From contig CANPXP010000016.1 in the NCBI GenBank assembly GCA_947586255.1, positions 1-54,663 on the forward strand: a stretch of 54,663 nt of DNA. Reading direction: 5' to 3'. A program made the position numbers and the translations under genes. Each line of letters begins with the position of its first letter. Positions within the stretch are counted from its first letter, which is position 1. Under the pieces are notes generated by a model. It saw only the letters and a program-made list of their open reading frames with translations, was not told the origin of the DNA and did no database searches. The stretch is from an uncultured Lachnospiraceae bacterium (GTDB lineage Bacteria; Bacillota; Clostridia; Lachnospirales; Lachnospiraceae). Shown here in pieces: positions 16,445 through 25,526 of the stretch.

Positions 16445-17941
16445 ATGCAGGCAAAAAACTATCAATTCTGGTTTTGTACCGGATCGCAGGATCTGTATGG
16501 GGATGAGTGCCTGAGGAAAGTGGCCGATCACTCGGCGAAGATTGTGGAGGGGCTGAACGCTTCCGGCAGACTTCCCTTTGAGGTAGTCCTGAAGCCGACG
16601 CTGATCAGCCAGGCGTCCATCAGGAAGACTTTCAACGACGCGAACAACGATCCGGACTGCGCGGGCGTAATTACATGGATGCACACGTTCTCCCCCGCGA
16701 AAATGTGGATTCTGGGACTGAAGGAATTCCGCAAACCGCTGTGTCATCTGCACACGCAGTTCAATGAGGAGCTTCCCTATGACACGATCGATATGGATTT
16801 CATGAACGAGAACCAGTCCGCCCACGGCGACAGGGAGTACGGACATATCGTGAGCCGTATGGGCATCGAGCGCAAGATTATTGTGGGGCATTGGGCGAAT
16901 CCGCATGTGCAGGAGCAGATCGGCAGCTGGATGCGGACGGCGCTCGGCGTGATAGAATCCTCCCATATCCGCGTCTGCAGGTTCGGCGACAACATGAACA
17001 ACGTGGCCGTGACCGAGGGCGATAAGGTGGAGGCGCAGATCAAATTCGGCTGGGAGATCGATCACTACTGTGTCAACGATCTGGTAGAATATGTGGACGC
17101 CGTGCCGCAGGGCGATGTGGACGCGCTGGTGGACGAGTATTACAGCAAGTATAAGATCATCGACGACGGCCGGGATGCGGACGAGTTCAGAAGGCATGTG
17201 GCGGTGCAGGCGAGACAGGAGATCGGCATCGAAAAGTTCCTGACGGAGAATGACTATCACGCTGTGGTGACGCATTTCGGTATGCTGGGCGGTCTGCAGC
17301 AGCTCCCCGGACTGGCGATTCAGAGACTGATGGAGAAGGGCTACGGCTTCGGCGCGGAGGGAGACTGGAAGGTTGCCGCCATGGTGCGCCTGATGAAGCT
17401 GATGACGGCCGATATCAAGGATGCGAAGGGCACGTCCATGATGGAGGACTACACATACAACCTTGTGCCGGGCAAAGAGGGAATCCTGCAGGCGCATATG
17501 TTGGAGGTATGCCCGTCTGTGGCGGACGGTGAGATCGGCATCAGAGTGTGCCCGCTGTCTATGGGGAACAGGGAAGATCCCGCGCGTCTCGTGTTCACTT
17601 CCAAGGAAGGCCCGGCTGTGGCCTGCTCGCTGATCGATCTGGGGACGAGATTCAGACTGCTCATCAATGCGGTTGATTGCAAGAAGGTGGAGAAGCCCAT
17701 GCCGAAGCTGCCTGTGGGTACGGCGTTCTGGACGCCTCAGCCCAATCTGGAGATCGGCGCTGCGGCCTGGATTCTGGCGGGCGGCGCGCACCACACGGCG
17801 TTCTCCTATGACCTGACGGTGGATCAGATGGTTGACTGGGCTGCGGCGATGGGGATCGAGAGCGTAGTCATCGACAAGGATACCACGATCCGAAACATCA
17901 AGAATGAGCTGCGCTGGAACGAGGCCGCGTTCCGCGTGTGA
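16445..17941 (+). CDS. araA: L-arabinose isomerase
   Basis: This 498-residue enzyme converts L-arabinose to L-ribulose, the first step of arabinose use. The N-terminal motif FWFCTGSQDLYGDE, the segment TWMHTFSPAKMWI and the C-terminal stretch with EVCPS and GGAHHTAFS are characteristic of the AraA family, and length is as expected. The expected metal-binding residues (two Glu, two His) appear to be present, including His in GAHHTAF. The start has an AGAGAGGA site. It opens the catabolic gene set araA-araB-araD. Confidence 0.95.
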   Translation: MQAKNYQFWFCTGSQDLYGDECLRKVADHSAKIVEGLNASGRLPFEVVLKPTLISQASIRKTFNDANNDPDCAGVITWMHTFSPAKMWILGLKEFRKPLCHLHTQFNEELPYDTIDMDFMNENQSAHGDREYGHIVSRMGIERKIIVGHWANPHVQEQIGSWMRTALGVIESSHIRVCRFGDNMNNVAVTEGDKVEAQIKFGWEIDHYCVNDLVEYVDAVPQGDVDALVDEYYSKYKIIDDGRDADEFRRHVAVQARQEIGIEKFLTENDYHAVVTHFGMLGGLQQLPGLAIQRLMEKGYGFGAEGDWKVAAMVRLMKLMTADIKDAKGTSMMEDYTYNLVPGKEGILQAHMLEVCPSVADGEIGIRVCPLSMGNREDPARLVFTSKEGPAVACSLIDLGTRFRLLINAVDCKKVEKPMPKLPVGTAFWTPQPNLEIGAAAWILAGGAHHTAFSYDLTVDQMVDWAAAMGIESVVIDKDTTIRNIKNELRWNEAAFRV

Positions 17942-17964
17942 CCAGGCGGTACGAAAATGAAACG

Positions 17965-17976
17965 GACCGGCCGGTC
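17965..17976. repeat. 12-bp GC-rich palindrome between araA and araB
   Basis: GACCGGCCGGTC is a perfect palindrome, continued by CGGCCGG. It is in the 79-base gap between araA and araB and could form a short mRNA hairpin. There is no T tract, so it is probably not a terminator. Confidence 0.4.
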
Positions 17977-18020
17977 GGCCGGCAAATCGAATAGAGAGAA
18001 TGGAAAAGAGGAGGTATACG

Positions 18021-19610
18021 ATGGGAGCAAAGGAATGTATTGCAAGCGGCAAGTCGGTACTCGGTATTGAGTTCGGCTCCACCAGAATCAAGGCGGTGCT
18101 GGTGGACGAGAACAACAGACCGATTGCATCCGGCGCGCATGATTGGGAGAATAGGCTGGAAAACGGCATCTGGACCTACAGTCTCGACGATATCTGGACT
18201 GGGCTGCAGGACTGTTACCGCAAGTTGGCGGAGGATGTACAGGCACAGTATGGAGAGAAACTGGTAAAGATCGGCGCAATCGGGTTCAGTGCCATGATGC
18301 ACGGTTATATGGCGTTTAACGACAGAGATGAACTGATGGTGCCTTTTCGCACATGGAGAAACACGATCACCGAGGAGGCTTCCGGGAAGCTGACCGGTCT
18401 GTTTAATTATCATATTCCGCAGAGATGGACGATCGCGCATCTCTATCAGGCGATTCTGAACGGCGAGGAGCATGTGGCGGATCTGAAGTTCGTGATCACG
18501 CTGGCGGGCTATATTCACTGGCAGCTGACGGGGGAGAAGATCGTCGGCGTGGGCGAGGCCTCCGGTATGTTCCCGATCGACATCGCCACGGGACAGTTTA
18601 ACGAGAAGATGCTCGATCAGTTCGACGCGGCGGTGGCGGACCGGGGCTATGCGTGGAAGCTGAGAGACGTGCTCCCCGCAGTCTATACGGCCGGGCAGCA
18701 GGCGGGTGCGTTGACCGAGGCGGGCGCGAAGCTGCTGGATCCAACCGGAACACTGCAGGCAGGCGTGCCGTTCTGCCCGCCGGAGGGCGACGCCGGTACG
18801 GGCATGGCCGCGACAAACAGTGTGGCGAAGCGCACCGGCAACGTGTCGGCCGGCACCAGCGTATTCGGTATGATCGTGCTGGAGAGGGAGCTCTCCAAGG
18901 TGTACGACGCCATCGATCTCGTGACGACGCCGGACGGCAGTCTGGTGGCTATGGTACACTGCAACAACTGCACCTCGGACCTCAACGCCTGGGTGAACCT
19001 TTTCAAAGAATATGCAGAGCTGATGGGCATGAAGGTGGATATGAACGAGCTGTACGGCAATCTCTACCGCAAGGCGCTGGAAGGCGACGACGACTGCGGC
19101 GGCCTGCTGGCGTACAACTATTTCTCCGGGGAGCATGTGACCGGCTTTAACGAGGGACGTCCGCTGTTCGTCCGCACTCCCGACGCGAAGTTCAATCTGG
19201 CGAACTTCATGCGGGTGCATCTGTTTACCTCCCTCGGCGCGTTAAAAACAGGACTCGATATCCTGTTAAAAGAGGAGGGCGTGCAGGTAGACGAAATTCT
19301 CGGACACGGAGGACTGTTCAAGACCAAAGGCGTAGGGCAGAGCATTCTGGCGGCTGCCATTGACGCGCCGGTCAGCGTAATGGAGACGGCTGGCGAAGGC
19401 GGCGCATGGGGTATCGCGCTTCTGGCGTCCTACATGATTCACAAGGGCGCGGATGAGAGCCTGGCGGCCTTCCTGGACAGCAAGGTGTTCGCCGGACAGA
19501 AGGGCGAGAAGATGGCGCCGAAGGCTGCAGACGTGGCGGGCTTCAACAAGTTCATGGAGCGGTACACCGCGGGGCTTGCCATTGAGAGAGCGGCGGTCGA
19601 GAGCATGTAG
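18021..19610 (+). CDS. araB: L-ribulokinase, FGGY carbohydrate kinase family
   Basis: This kinase of 529 residues should phosphorylate L-ribulose to L-ribulose 5-phosphate. It shows the FGGY-family N-terminal nucleotide-binding motif [18 protein letters not shown], the middle [10 protein letters not shown] and [13 protein letters not shown] segments and a C-terminal [17 protein letters not shown] region near residue 435. It belongs to the Firmicutes-type ribulokinases rather than close E. coli AraB relatives, so the substrate is deduced from its place between araA and araD. ATG 18021 follows GAGGAGG at the right distance; an ATG at 18000 is possible but lacks a site. Confidence 0.88.
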   Translation: MGAKECIASGKSVLGIEFGSTRIKAVLVDENNRPIASGAHDWENRLENGIWTYSLDDIWTGLQDCYRKLAEDVQAQYGEKLVKIGAIGFSAMMHGYMAFNDRDELMVPFRTWRNTITEEASGKLTGLFNYHIPQRWTIAHLYQAILNGEEHVADLKFVITLAGYIHWQLTGEKIVGVGEASGMFPIDIATGQFNEKMLDQFDAAVADRGYAWKLRDVLPAVYTAGQQAGALTEAGAKLLDPTGTLQAGVPFCPPEGDAGTGMAATNSVAKRTGNVSAGTSVFGMIVLERELSKVYDAIDLVTTPDGSLVAMVHCNNCTSDLNAWVNLFKEYAELMGMKVDMNELYGNLYRKALEGDDDCGGLLAYNYFSGEHVTGFNEGRPLFVRTPDAKFNLANFMRVHLFTSLGALKTGLDILLKEEGVQVDEILGHGGLFKTKGVGQSILAAAIDAPVSVMETAGEGGAWGIALLASYMIHKGADESLAAFLDSKVFAGQKGEKMAPKAADVAGFNKFMERYTAGLAIERAAVESM

Positions 19611-19647
19611 GCGCAGAGGAAAATGCGTAAGGAGGGAGATGAATTTC

Positions 19648-20346
19648 ATGTTAGAGGAATTAAAAAAGCGCGTGTATGAGGCAAATATGCTTCTGCCGAA
19701 ATACGGGCTGGTCACTTTTACCTGGGGCAACGTCAGTGAGATCGACAGAGAGAGCGGCATCTTCGCAATCAAGCCGAGCGGCGTCGATTACGACAAGCTG
19801 ACGCCCGACGACATGGTGCTGATGGACTTAAACGGCAATAAGGTGGAGGGCAAATATAATCCGTCCTCCGACACGGCGACGCATCTGGAACTGTACAAGG
19901 CGTTTGACGGGATCGGCGGCGTGGTACATACCCATTCCCCCTATGCGACGAGCTGGGCGCAGGCGGGCAGAAGCATTCCCTGTTACGGCACGACGCACGC
20001 GGATTATTTCTACGGGGAGATTCCCTGCCTGAGATGTCTGAACGCGGACGAGATCGAGGACGCTTACGAGAAGAATACCGGACTGCTGATCGTCGGCGAG
20101 TTCGGGCGCATGAACAAGGACCCCGAGGCCGTTCCGGCGGCGCTGTGCAAGAATCACGGGCCTTTTGCGTGGGGTAAGGACGCCCACGAGGCGGTGCACA
20201 ATGCGGTTGTTCTCGAGGAGGTGGCGAAGATGGCCTACCGTGCGGAGACAATCAACAGAGACATTCAGCCGGCGCCGCAGGAGCTGCAGGATAAGCACTA
20301 TTACAGAAAGCACGGCGCGAACGCCTACTACGGGCAGGGCAAATAA
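19648..20346 (+). CDS. araD: L-ribulose-5-phosphate 4-epimerase
   Basis: This 232-residue zinc enzyme converts L-ribulose 5-phosphate to D-xylulose 5-phosphate. Family motifs are clear: [36 protein letters not shown] (zinc-binding His pair), GTTHADYF and [18 protein letters not shown], ending [11 protein letters not shown] start at ATG 19648 (MLEELKKRV), which matches the family start; ATG 19639 is three codons upstream and too close to AAGGAGG. The product enters the pentose phosphate pathway, served by the transketolase and epimerase genes that follow. Confidence 0.95.
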   Translation: MLEELKKRVYEANMLLPKYGLVTFTWGNVSEIDRESGIFAIKPSGVDYDKLTPDDMVLMDLNGNKVEGKYNPSSDTATHLELYKAFDGIGGVVHTHSPYATSWAQAGRSIPCYGTTHADYFYGEIPCLRCLNADEIEDAYEKNTGLLIVGEFGRMNKDPEAVPAALCKNHGPFAWGKDAHEAVHNAVVLEEVAKMAYRAETINRDIQPAPQELQDKHYYRKHGANAYYGQGK

Positions 20347-20352
20347 TAAGGC

Positions 20353-20440
20353 GCGGCGGCAGCGCCGCAAATTGGCAAGACAGGATAATTATAGAGCAAG
20401 AATTTGGTAGTGACAGACTGCGGTCTGTGCTATTCTTAGA
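20353..20440 (+). other. two hairpins between araD and the transketolase genes
   Basis: GCGGCG (20353-20358) pairs with CGCCGC (20363-20368). A second hairpin around 20415-20430 has ACAGAC-TGCG-GTCTGT, with flanking AAGAAT and ATTCTT able to extend it. Neither has a proper T tract. They may be processing or stability elements in a continuous arabinose-pentose transcript. Confidence 0.4.
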
Positions 20441-20465
20441 AAAAAAGAAAAGACGGAGGTTAGCG

Positions 20466-21305
20466 ATGAACAAATTAGAGTTGCAGAGAACAGCCAATGA
20501 AGTTCGCAAGGGCATCGTGGCCGCGGTGCACGGCGCCAAGGCAGGACATCCGGGCGGCTCGCTGTCCGCGGCGGACATCTTCACGTATCTCTACTTCGAG
20601 GAGATGAACATTGATCCGAAGAATCCGAAGAAGGAAGACAGAGACCGTTTCGTGCTGTCCAAGGGACACACGGCGCCGGGACTGTATTCCACGCTGGCGA
20701 ACAGAGGATATTTCCCGGTGGAGGATCTGCCGACCCTGCGCCATCTCGGCTCTTACCTGCAGGGACATCCCTGTATGCAGGAGACGCCCGGCGTGGATAT
20801 GTCGTCCGGTTCCCTCGGACAGGGTATTTCCGCGGCGGTAGGCATGGCGCTGGCAGGCAAGATGGACAATAAGAGCTACAGAGTATATACGCTGCTTGGC
20901 GACGGCGAGCTGGAGGAAGGCCAGGTGTGGGAGGCTTCCATGTTCGCGGGACACAGGAAGCTGGACAATCTCGTGGTGATCGTGGACAACAATGGACTGC
21001 AGATCGACGGCAGCATCGACGATGTGTGCTCTCCGAACCCGATCGACAAGAAGTTCGAGGCGTTTAATTTCCATGTGATCAGGATTGACGGCAACGATTT
21101 CGATCAGCTCGACGCGGCTTTCAAGGAAGCGCGGGCGACGAAGGGAATGCCGACAGCCATTATCTGCAAGACCCTGAAGGGCAAGGGCGTATCGTTCATG
21201 GAGGGCAATGTGGACTGGCACGGCAAAGCGCCCAATGATGAGCAGTTCGCGGTGGCGATGGCGGATCTCGAGAAGATCGGCAAAGAGTTAGGAGGTGCGG
21301 AATAA
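20466..21305 (+). CDS. transketolase, N-terminal (thiamine diphosphate) subunit
   Basis: This 279-residue protein is the N-terminal half of a split transketolase. The thiamine diphosphate-binding motif GDGELEEGQVWEA with downstream NNGLQIDG is present, as are the early KAGHPGGSLS and LSKGHTAPGLY motifs. Together with the next gene it moves two-carbon units between sugar phosphates. ATG 20466 follows GGAGGTTAGCG; the frame is open upstream but without a better start. Its stop overlaps the start of the second subunit (TAATG). Confidence 0.92.
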   Translation: MNKLELQRTANEVRKGIVAAVHGAKAGHPGGSLSAADIFTYLYFEEMNIDPKNPKKEDRDRFVLSKGHTAPGLYSTLANRGYFPVEDLPTLRHLGSYLQGHPCMQETPGVDMSSGSLGQGISAAVGMALAGKMDNKSYRVYTLLGDGELEEGQVWEASMFAGHRKLDNLVVIVDNNGLQIDGSIDDVCSPNPIDKKFEAFNFHVIRIDGNDFDQLDAAFKEARATKGMPTAIICKTLKGKGVSFMEGNVDWHGKAPNDEQFAVAMADLEKIGKELGGAE

Positions 21306-22246
21306 TGGCGGATGTAAAGAAAATTGCGACACGTGACAGCTACGGAAACGCGCTTGCGGAGTGCGGCGCCGAGTATCCGAATCTGGTCGTTTTGGATGCT
21401 GACCTGGCGAACGCGACCAAGACGCTTACATTTAAGAAGGCTTTTCCGGACAGGCATATCGACTGCGGTATCGCGGAAGCCAATATGACGGGCGTTGCGG
21501 CGGGCCTTGCGACCTGCGGCAAGATTCCTTTTATCAGCTCCTTCGCCATGTTTGCGGCGGGACGTAACTTCGAGCAGGTCCGCAACTCCATCGGCTATCC
21601 GCACCTGAATGTGAAGATCGGTGCGACCCATGCGGGCATTACGGTTGGTGAGGACGGCGCCTCCCATCAGTGCCTGGAGGATATCGCTCTCATGAGAACC
21701 ATCCCGGGCATGACGGTCATTGTTCCCTCCGACGACGTGGAGGCGAAGGCGGCGGTGCGCGCGGCGATCGAGTACCAGGGACCTGTGTTCCTGCGCTTCG
21801 GGCGCGCGGCGGTTCCCGTGATCAACGACAGGCCGGATTATAAATTCGAGATGGGCAAAGGCGTGCTGCTGCGCGAGGGCAAGGACGTCACCATCATCGC
21901 GACGGGTATCACGGTTTCTTCCGCTCTGGAGGCGGCGGATATGCTGGCCGCGGACGGCATCAGCGCGGAAGTCATCAATATACACACCATCAAGCCGCTG
22001 GACGAGGAGATCATCATCGCGTCCGCGAAGAAGACCGGCAAGGTCGTGACGGCGGAGGAGCACAGTGTGATCGGCGGTCTGGGCAGCGCGGTGTGCGACT
22101 GTCTGTCCATGCATTGTCCGACGCCCGTCTATAAGATCGGTATGCAGGATATCTTCGGCGAGTCCGGCACGGCGGCCGCGCTTGTGGAGAAGTACGGTCT
22201 GGACGGCAAGGGCGTGTACGCTTCGGTGAAGAAGTTCGTATCCTAG
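21305..22246 (+). CDS. transketolase, C-terminal subunit
   Basis: This 313-residue protein contains the pyrimidine-binding domain (DADLANATKT, IDCGIAEANMTGVAAGLA, with the catalytic Glu in IAEANM) and the C-terminal transketolase domain (about 190-313, with VTAEEHSVIGGLGSAV). Split transketolases are common in Clostridia. It is translated by overlap with the first subunit. The pair handles xylulose 5-phosphate made by araA-araB-araD. Confidence 0.92.
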   Translation: MADVKKIATRDSYGNALAECGAEYPNLVVLDADLANATKTLTFKKAFPDRHIDCGIAEANMTGVAAGLATCGKIPFISSFAMFAAGRNFEQVRNSIGYPHLNVKIGATHAGITVGEDGASHQCLEDIALMRTIPGMTVIVPSDDVEAKAAVRAAIEYQGPVFLRFGRAAVPVINDRPDYKFEMGKGVLLREGKDVTIIATGITVSSALEAADMLAADGISAEVINIHTIKPLDEEIIIASAKKTGKVVTAEEHSVIGGLGSAVCDCLSMHCPTPVYKIGMQDIFGESGTAAALVEKYGLDGKGVYASVKKFVS

Positions 22247-22305
22247 AAGCCGGAGACGTCTTTGATATCGTGGCAGGAAGTTTTTGAAAGGCATGGTTAT
22301 ACAAG

Positions 22306-22974
22306 ATGTCCGATAGTGCGAAAAGAAAAAATATTTTGTCGCCCTCCATATTGGCGGCGGACTTCTCCGTTCTGGGGGAGCAGATCAGGGAGGCGGCGGC
22401 TGCGGGCGCGGAATATCTTCACATCGATGTGATGGACGGCGTGTTCGTGCCGTCCATCTCCTTTGGGATGCCGGTTATCAAAACCATCCGCAAGACGACA
22501 AATATAGTGTTTGACGTCCATCTCATGATCGTGGGGCCGGAGCGCTATGTCAAAGAATTTGCGCAGTGCGGCGCCGACAGCATCACCTTTCATCTGGAGG
22601 CGGCGGAGGACGCCGAGGATCTGATCGAACAGATTCACGGTCTGGGATGCAGGGCCGGCATGTCGATCAAGCCGCAGACGCCGGTGGAGGCCGTCAGGAA
22701 ATATCTGAAAAGTCTTGATATGCTGCTTGTGATGACGGTGGAACCGGGTTTTGGCGGTCAGAAGTACATACCCGAATCCACGGAGCGCATCCGGCAGGTC
22801 AGACAGATGGCGGATGAACTGCAGACCGATCTGGATATCCAGGTGGACGGCGGTATCACGAGAGACAATGTCCGCACAGTGCTGGACGCCGGCGCCAACG
22901 TGATTGTGGCAGGCTCGGCGGTCTTTCGGGGCAATATTACAGAAAACATACATGCATTGACGGCGCAGTTTTAG
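22306..22974 (+). CDS. rpe: ribulose-phosphate 3-epimerase
   Basis: This 222-residue TIM-barrel enzyme interconverts ribulose 5-phosphate and xylulose 5-phosphate. It shows SPSILAADF, YLHIDVMDGVFVPSIS, DVHLMI, MTVEPGFGGQ and QVDGGITRDN, with both catalytic Asp residues and the metal-binding histidines. The nearest Shine-Dalgarno-like sequence is weak and 15 bases away, so translation may be modest. It ends the pentose gene set; the terminator overlaps its stop codon. Confidence 0.95.
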   Translation: MSDSAKRKNILSPSILAADFSVLGEQIREAAAAGAEYLHIDVMDGVFVPSISFGMPVIKTIRKTTNIVFDVHLMIVGPERYVKEFAQCGADSITFHLEAAEDAEDLIEQIHGLGCRAGMSIKPQTPVEAVRKYLKSLDMLLVMTVEPGFGGQKYIPESTERIRQVRQMADELQTDLDIQVDGGITRDNVRTVLDAGANVIVAGSAVFRGNITENIHALTAQF

Positions 22975-22988
22975 GCTGCGCCGTTTTG
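22960..22988 (+). terminator. terminator overlapping the rpe stop codon
   Basis: ACGGCGCAG (22960-22968) pairs perfectly with CTGCGCCGT (22976-22984), followed by TTT. The rpe stop codon TAG (22972-22974) lies in the loop, so the left arm is coding sequence. It ends the pentose transcript. Confidence 0.8.
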
Positions 22989-23154
22989 GTTATAAATATA
23001 TGCATACAACATATTGTTGTAAAACGAGAGACGAGGGATAGATATAGCCTTGCATAGTGACATTGAAGTGCATAACAAAACTACACATTGCGTTTAAGTT
23101 TCGTGACAATTAGACAAAAAATCTGCTTGCTATTCTACGAAATATCAAATAGTA

Positions 23155-23207
23155 TTGAAATGAAGGATAAATTTTAATACTATGACTACAATGTCGATGC
23201 ATTGTAG
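23155..23207 (+). promoter_or_regulatory. promoter and BlaI-type palindromic operator
   Basis: TTGAAA (23155-23160) and TACTAT (23178-23183) are 17 bp apart. The palindrome CTACAATG (23186-23193), six bases, CATTGTAG (23200-23207) starts three bases after the -10 box and covers the expected transcription start. The arms contain the TACA/TGTA core of BlaI/MecI/CopY operators, and the regulator gene follows at once, so negative autoregulation is likely. Confidence 0.7.
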
Positions 23208-23224
23208 AGGTGCAGGAGGCAGAT

Positions 23225-23605
23225 ATGAAGCTTGAAAATTTGACAGATTGTGAGCAGCTGGTGATGAAGACGGTCTGGGACGCCGCCGAGGAGCTCAGCC
23301 TTATGGAGGTCATGCAGCGTGTGAACAGCAAATACCATAAGAATTGGAAGCCCCAGACGGTCTCCACGTTTCTGGCCAGACTGGTAAAGAAAGGCTATCT
23401 GAGACACTATCGGCAGGGCCGCCTGTTTTTCTATCAGATTCTGGTGCCGCTGGAGGACTACAAGGGGCAGCTGACCAGCGATTATGTGAATTTCTGGAAT
23501 CACGACAATGCGGATGAATTTCTCTGTGCGCTTGCGCAGGAGAGACCCTTACGGAAAGATGAGATCGAAAGGATACAGACTCTGATCGATGGACTGGGCG
23601 AGTAA
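23225..23605 (+). CDS. BlaI/MecI-family transcriptional repressor
   Basis: This 126-residue protein has an N-terminal winged helix (about 5-75: LTDCEQLVMKTVWD, SLMEVMQRV, WKPQTVSTFLARLVKKGYL) and a C-terminal dimerisation region, the plan of BlaI/MecI repressors. Such repressors are cleaved when the partner membrane peptidase is triggered. ATG 23225 follows AGGAGG; a GTG at 23210 overlaps that site. Its end overlaps the BlaR1-like gene by 17 bases. Function in beta-lactam resistance is not implied, because no beta-lactamase or PBP2a gene is in the window. Confidence 0.9.
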   Translation: MKLENLTDCEQLVMKTVWDAAEELSLMEVMQRVNSKYHKNWKPQTVSTFLARLVKKGYLRHYRQGRLFFYQILVPLEDYKGQLTSDYVNFWNHDNADEFLCALAQERPLRKDEIERIQTLIDGLGE

Positions 23606-24998
23606 CTTCTTTGTCGTATTGTTAATCACAGACATCACGGGTACGATCTTCTTTCTGGCAGGGCGGTTATTCAGGGGAAAGACGAATTACGACATCGCCT
23701 TCCTGCGGTTTCTGACCGATGCGGCGGTGACGGCATTTCTTGTGCCATTTATCTATACGGCCCTGTATTTCACGAAGCGGATCACCATCATTGTCGTTCA
23801 AAGCGATATCAATCTGTTCTACGGCACGCCTCTGACGCTGGGACTGACAGCGGTTCTGGGGCGTGCGTGGATCGGGCTCATTCTCGTGCTCTTTGTGTGC
23901 CGGCTCGGCAGATGGTTTCGCTGGCGTATGGTGTGCCGGGGCAATATCCCTGAGGAAGACGAGACGGTCATGCGGGTTTTCAACGATCTGTGCGACGGGT
24001 TCGGTATTGCCGGCAAGGTCTCGCTGTACAGGAACGACTCCATAGACATTCCGTGCATCACCCACTATCACGGGTTCATCGTGATGCTGCCGCTGGTGAA
24101 TTACACGCGGAAGGAGGCCGAAGTCGTTCTGTGCCATGAGCTGTGTCACTATCTGAACAGGGATCTGTGGCGCAAGTCCGTCGGCAGCCTGATGACGCTG
24201 CTCCACGTGTTCAATCCGGTGGTGCACATTCTGTTGAGACAGGTCGACAGAATCTGCGAGGTATACTGTGACCGCGCCGCCTGTGAGAAGGGGCGGGGCA
24301 GCTTTAGCAGGAAGGAATACTTCGAGGTGATACTGAAGGCACTGACCAATGACGGCAGACAGAACCGATACCAGTTGTTCACGCTGGTGGACGACCGGTC
24401 GGATTATGAAAGGAGAATAGAGTATATGAAAAACTATCAGGTAAAGGGCGGTTTGAAGAGAGGGACGGCGGCCGTGTTCGCGATGTGCTTTCTGTTTGGC
24501 AGCAGCATGACGTCGCTGGCGGCGGGAGACGGCGTGGCGGACGCCTATGCGGGAGTCGCCGAAGCGACCAGCGAGTGGACGGATGATGCGGGTGGTGCGT
24601 TTAACGAAATCAGTCTTGAGGACGCCGAGGCGATTCAGGTGATCGCGGAGGAGCAGGGAATCGATCCGGCGAGCATTGTCGTTACGAGCGAGGGCGTGGT
24701 GCAGTCGGACGATGACGTGTGGACTGTCAGATGGATCGTTCCGGCGGAGACGACCTATGTGACCTCCGGTTTCCGGGAATATGTGGGAGATGTAGTGAAT
24801 GTGCTGGTAAAAGGGACGCCCGATGATATTGTATTTCGGACCGGGATCAAGGATCCTGAGGCGCTGATGTATTACCAGGAAGGAAACGATAGTATAGCGT
24901 TTTCGTTCAATGTGAGTATCAAGGGCAGACACTATTTCTTCGTGAGAAATATGGACGCGGAGAGAGATCTGGACGTTACGGCGTATATCGCCAAATAA
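23589..24998 (+). CDS. BlaR1-like M56 membrane metallopeptidase
   Basis: This 469-residue protein has several membrane helices in its first 110 residues, a cytosolic zinc peptidase domain with HELCH (183-187) and a later helix (about 288-312). The M56 motif and layout match BlaR1/MecR1, which cleave BlaI. The C-terminal extracellular part (about 313-469) lacks the penicillin-binding fold motifs (no SxxK or KTG motif), so the sensed signal is something else. It shares a 17-base overlap with the repressor gene and has no strong ribosome-binding site of its own, which points to coupled translation. Confidence 0.85.
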   Translation: MDWASNFFVVLLITDITGTIFFLAGRLFRGKTNYDIAFLRFLTDAAVTAFLVPFIYTALYFTKRITIIVVQSDINLFYGTPLTLGLTAVLGRAWIGLILVLFVCRLGRWFRWRMVCRGNIPEEDETVMRVFNDLCDGFGIAGKVSLYRNDSIDIPCITHYHGFIVMLPLVNYTRKEAEVVLCHELCHYLNRDLWRKSVGSLMTLLHVFNPVVHILLRQVDRICEVYCDRAACEKGRGSFSRKEYFEVILKALTNDGRQNRYQLFTLVDDRSDYERRIEYMKNYQVKGGLKRGTAAVFAMCFLFGSSMTSLAAGDGVADAYAGVAEATSEWTDDAGGAFNEISLEDAEAIQVIAEEQGIDPASIVVTSEGVVQSDDDVWTVRWIVPAETTYVTSGFREYVGDVVNVLVKGTPDDIVFRTGIKDPEALMYYQEGNDSIAFSFNVSIKGRHYFFVRNMDAERDLDVTAYIAK

Positions 24999-25082
24999 CT
25001 TACGCTACATACTGGAGTTTCCGACGTTGTCTTCGACCGTAACAGGCGGAGATGATGAAAGACTTCAGGTGTAAAAAGGGAA

Positions 25083-25137
25083 GCGCTCCGGCTGTGACGA
25101 GAAATCGAAGCCGCCGGGGCGCCTTTTTGCCCTTTTT
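25083..25137 (+). terminator. terminator after the BlaR1-like gene
   Basis: GCGCTCCGG (25083-25091) pairs with CCGGGGCGC (25114-25122) with one G-U pair, extended by GCT/AGC in the loop, then CTTTTTGCCCTTTTTT. It may also serve the convergent XRE gene. Confidence 0.85.
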
Positions 25138-25166
25138 TCCTATTCCGGAGCGCCGCGGAGGCAGCC

Positions 25167-25526
25167 CTATCTGACGCGCTTGATGGAATTGCGGAGCATC
25201 AGCAGCTCATAGTAGTCCAGCAATGCCTGCGTATTCTGGGTATCCAGTTCCACTACCGTGTTGATGAAGTCGCTGACGGTATAATCGTCGGAGAGCCGAT
25301 AGTTCAGCATGTTGAGGCTGGATTTGTAGTTCGTGCGCTGCAGCAGGTAGTCTGTGGAGACGTCGAAGTAGTCGGCCAGCATGGTCAGCGTATGTAAATC
25401 GGGCAGGTGGACGCCCTTCTCATAGTTGGAAATAGTCGATACGGTCATGTTCAGGTGCTCTGCGACATCTCTCTGCAGGACGCCCTTTTCCTTGCGCAGC
25501 TCTGTCAGCAATTTACCAAATTCCAT
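25167..25526 (-). CDS. XRE-family helix-turn-helix regulator
   Basis: This 119-residue protein has an N-terminal Cro/CI-type DNA-binding domain (about 5-60: LLTELRKEKGVLQRDVAEHL, NMTVSTISNYEKGVHLPDL) and a helical C-terminus of unknown role. The ATG at 25526 is preferred; a TTG five codons upstream overlaps the GCGGGG ribosome-binding region. Three CAAATGA copies upstream (25539, 25579, 25647) could be its binding sites. It is convergent with the BlaR1-like gene and divergent from the GH9 gene. Confidence 0.85.
   Translation of the reverse strand: MEFGKLLTELRKEKGVLQRDVAEHLNMTVSTISNYEKGVHLPDLHTLTMLADYFDVSTDYLLQRTNYKSSLNMLNYRLSDDYTVSDFINTVVELDTQNTQALLDYYELLMLRNSIKRVR

Noticed and set aside
15452..18169. 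905-codon open frame antisense to the chemoreceptor and araA
   Set aside because: It runs against two clearly recognised genes and shows no domain of its own.
23589..24998. Beta-lactam resistance sensor
   Set aside because: The BlaR1-like protein lacks the penicillin-binding domain and there is no beta-lactamase or PBP gene in the window.
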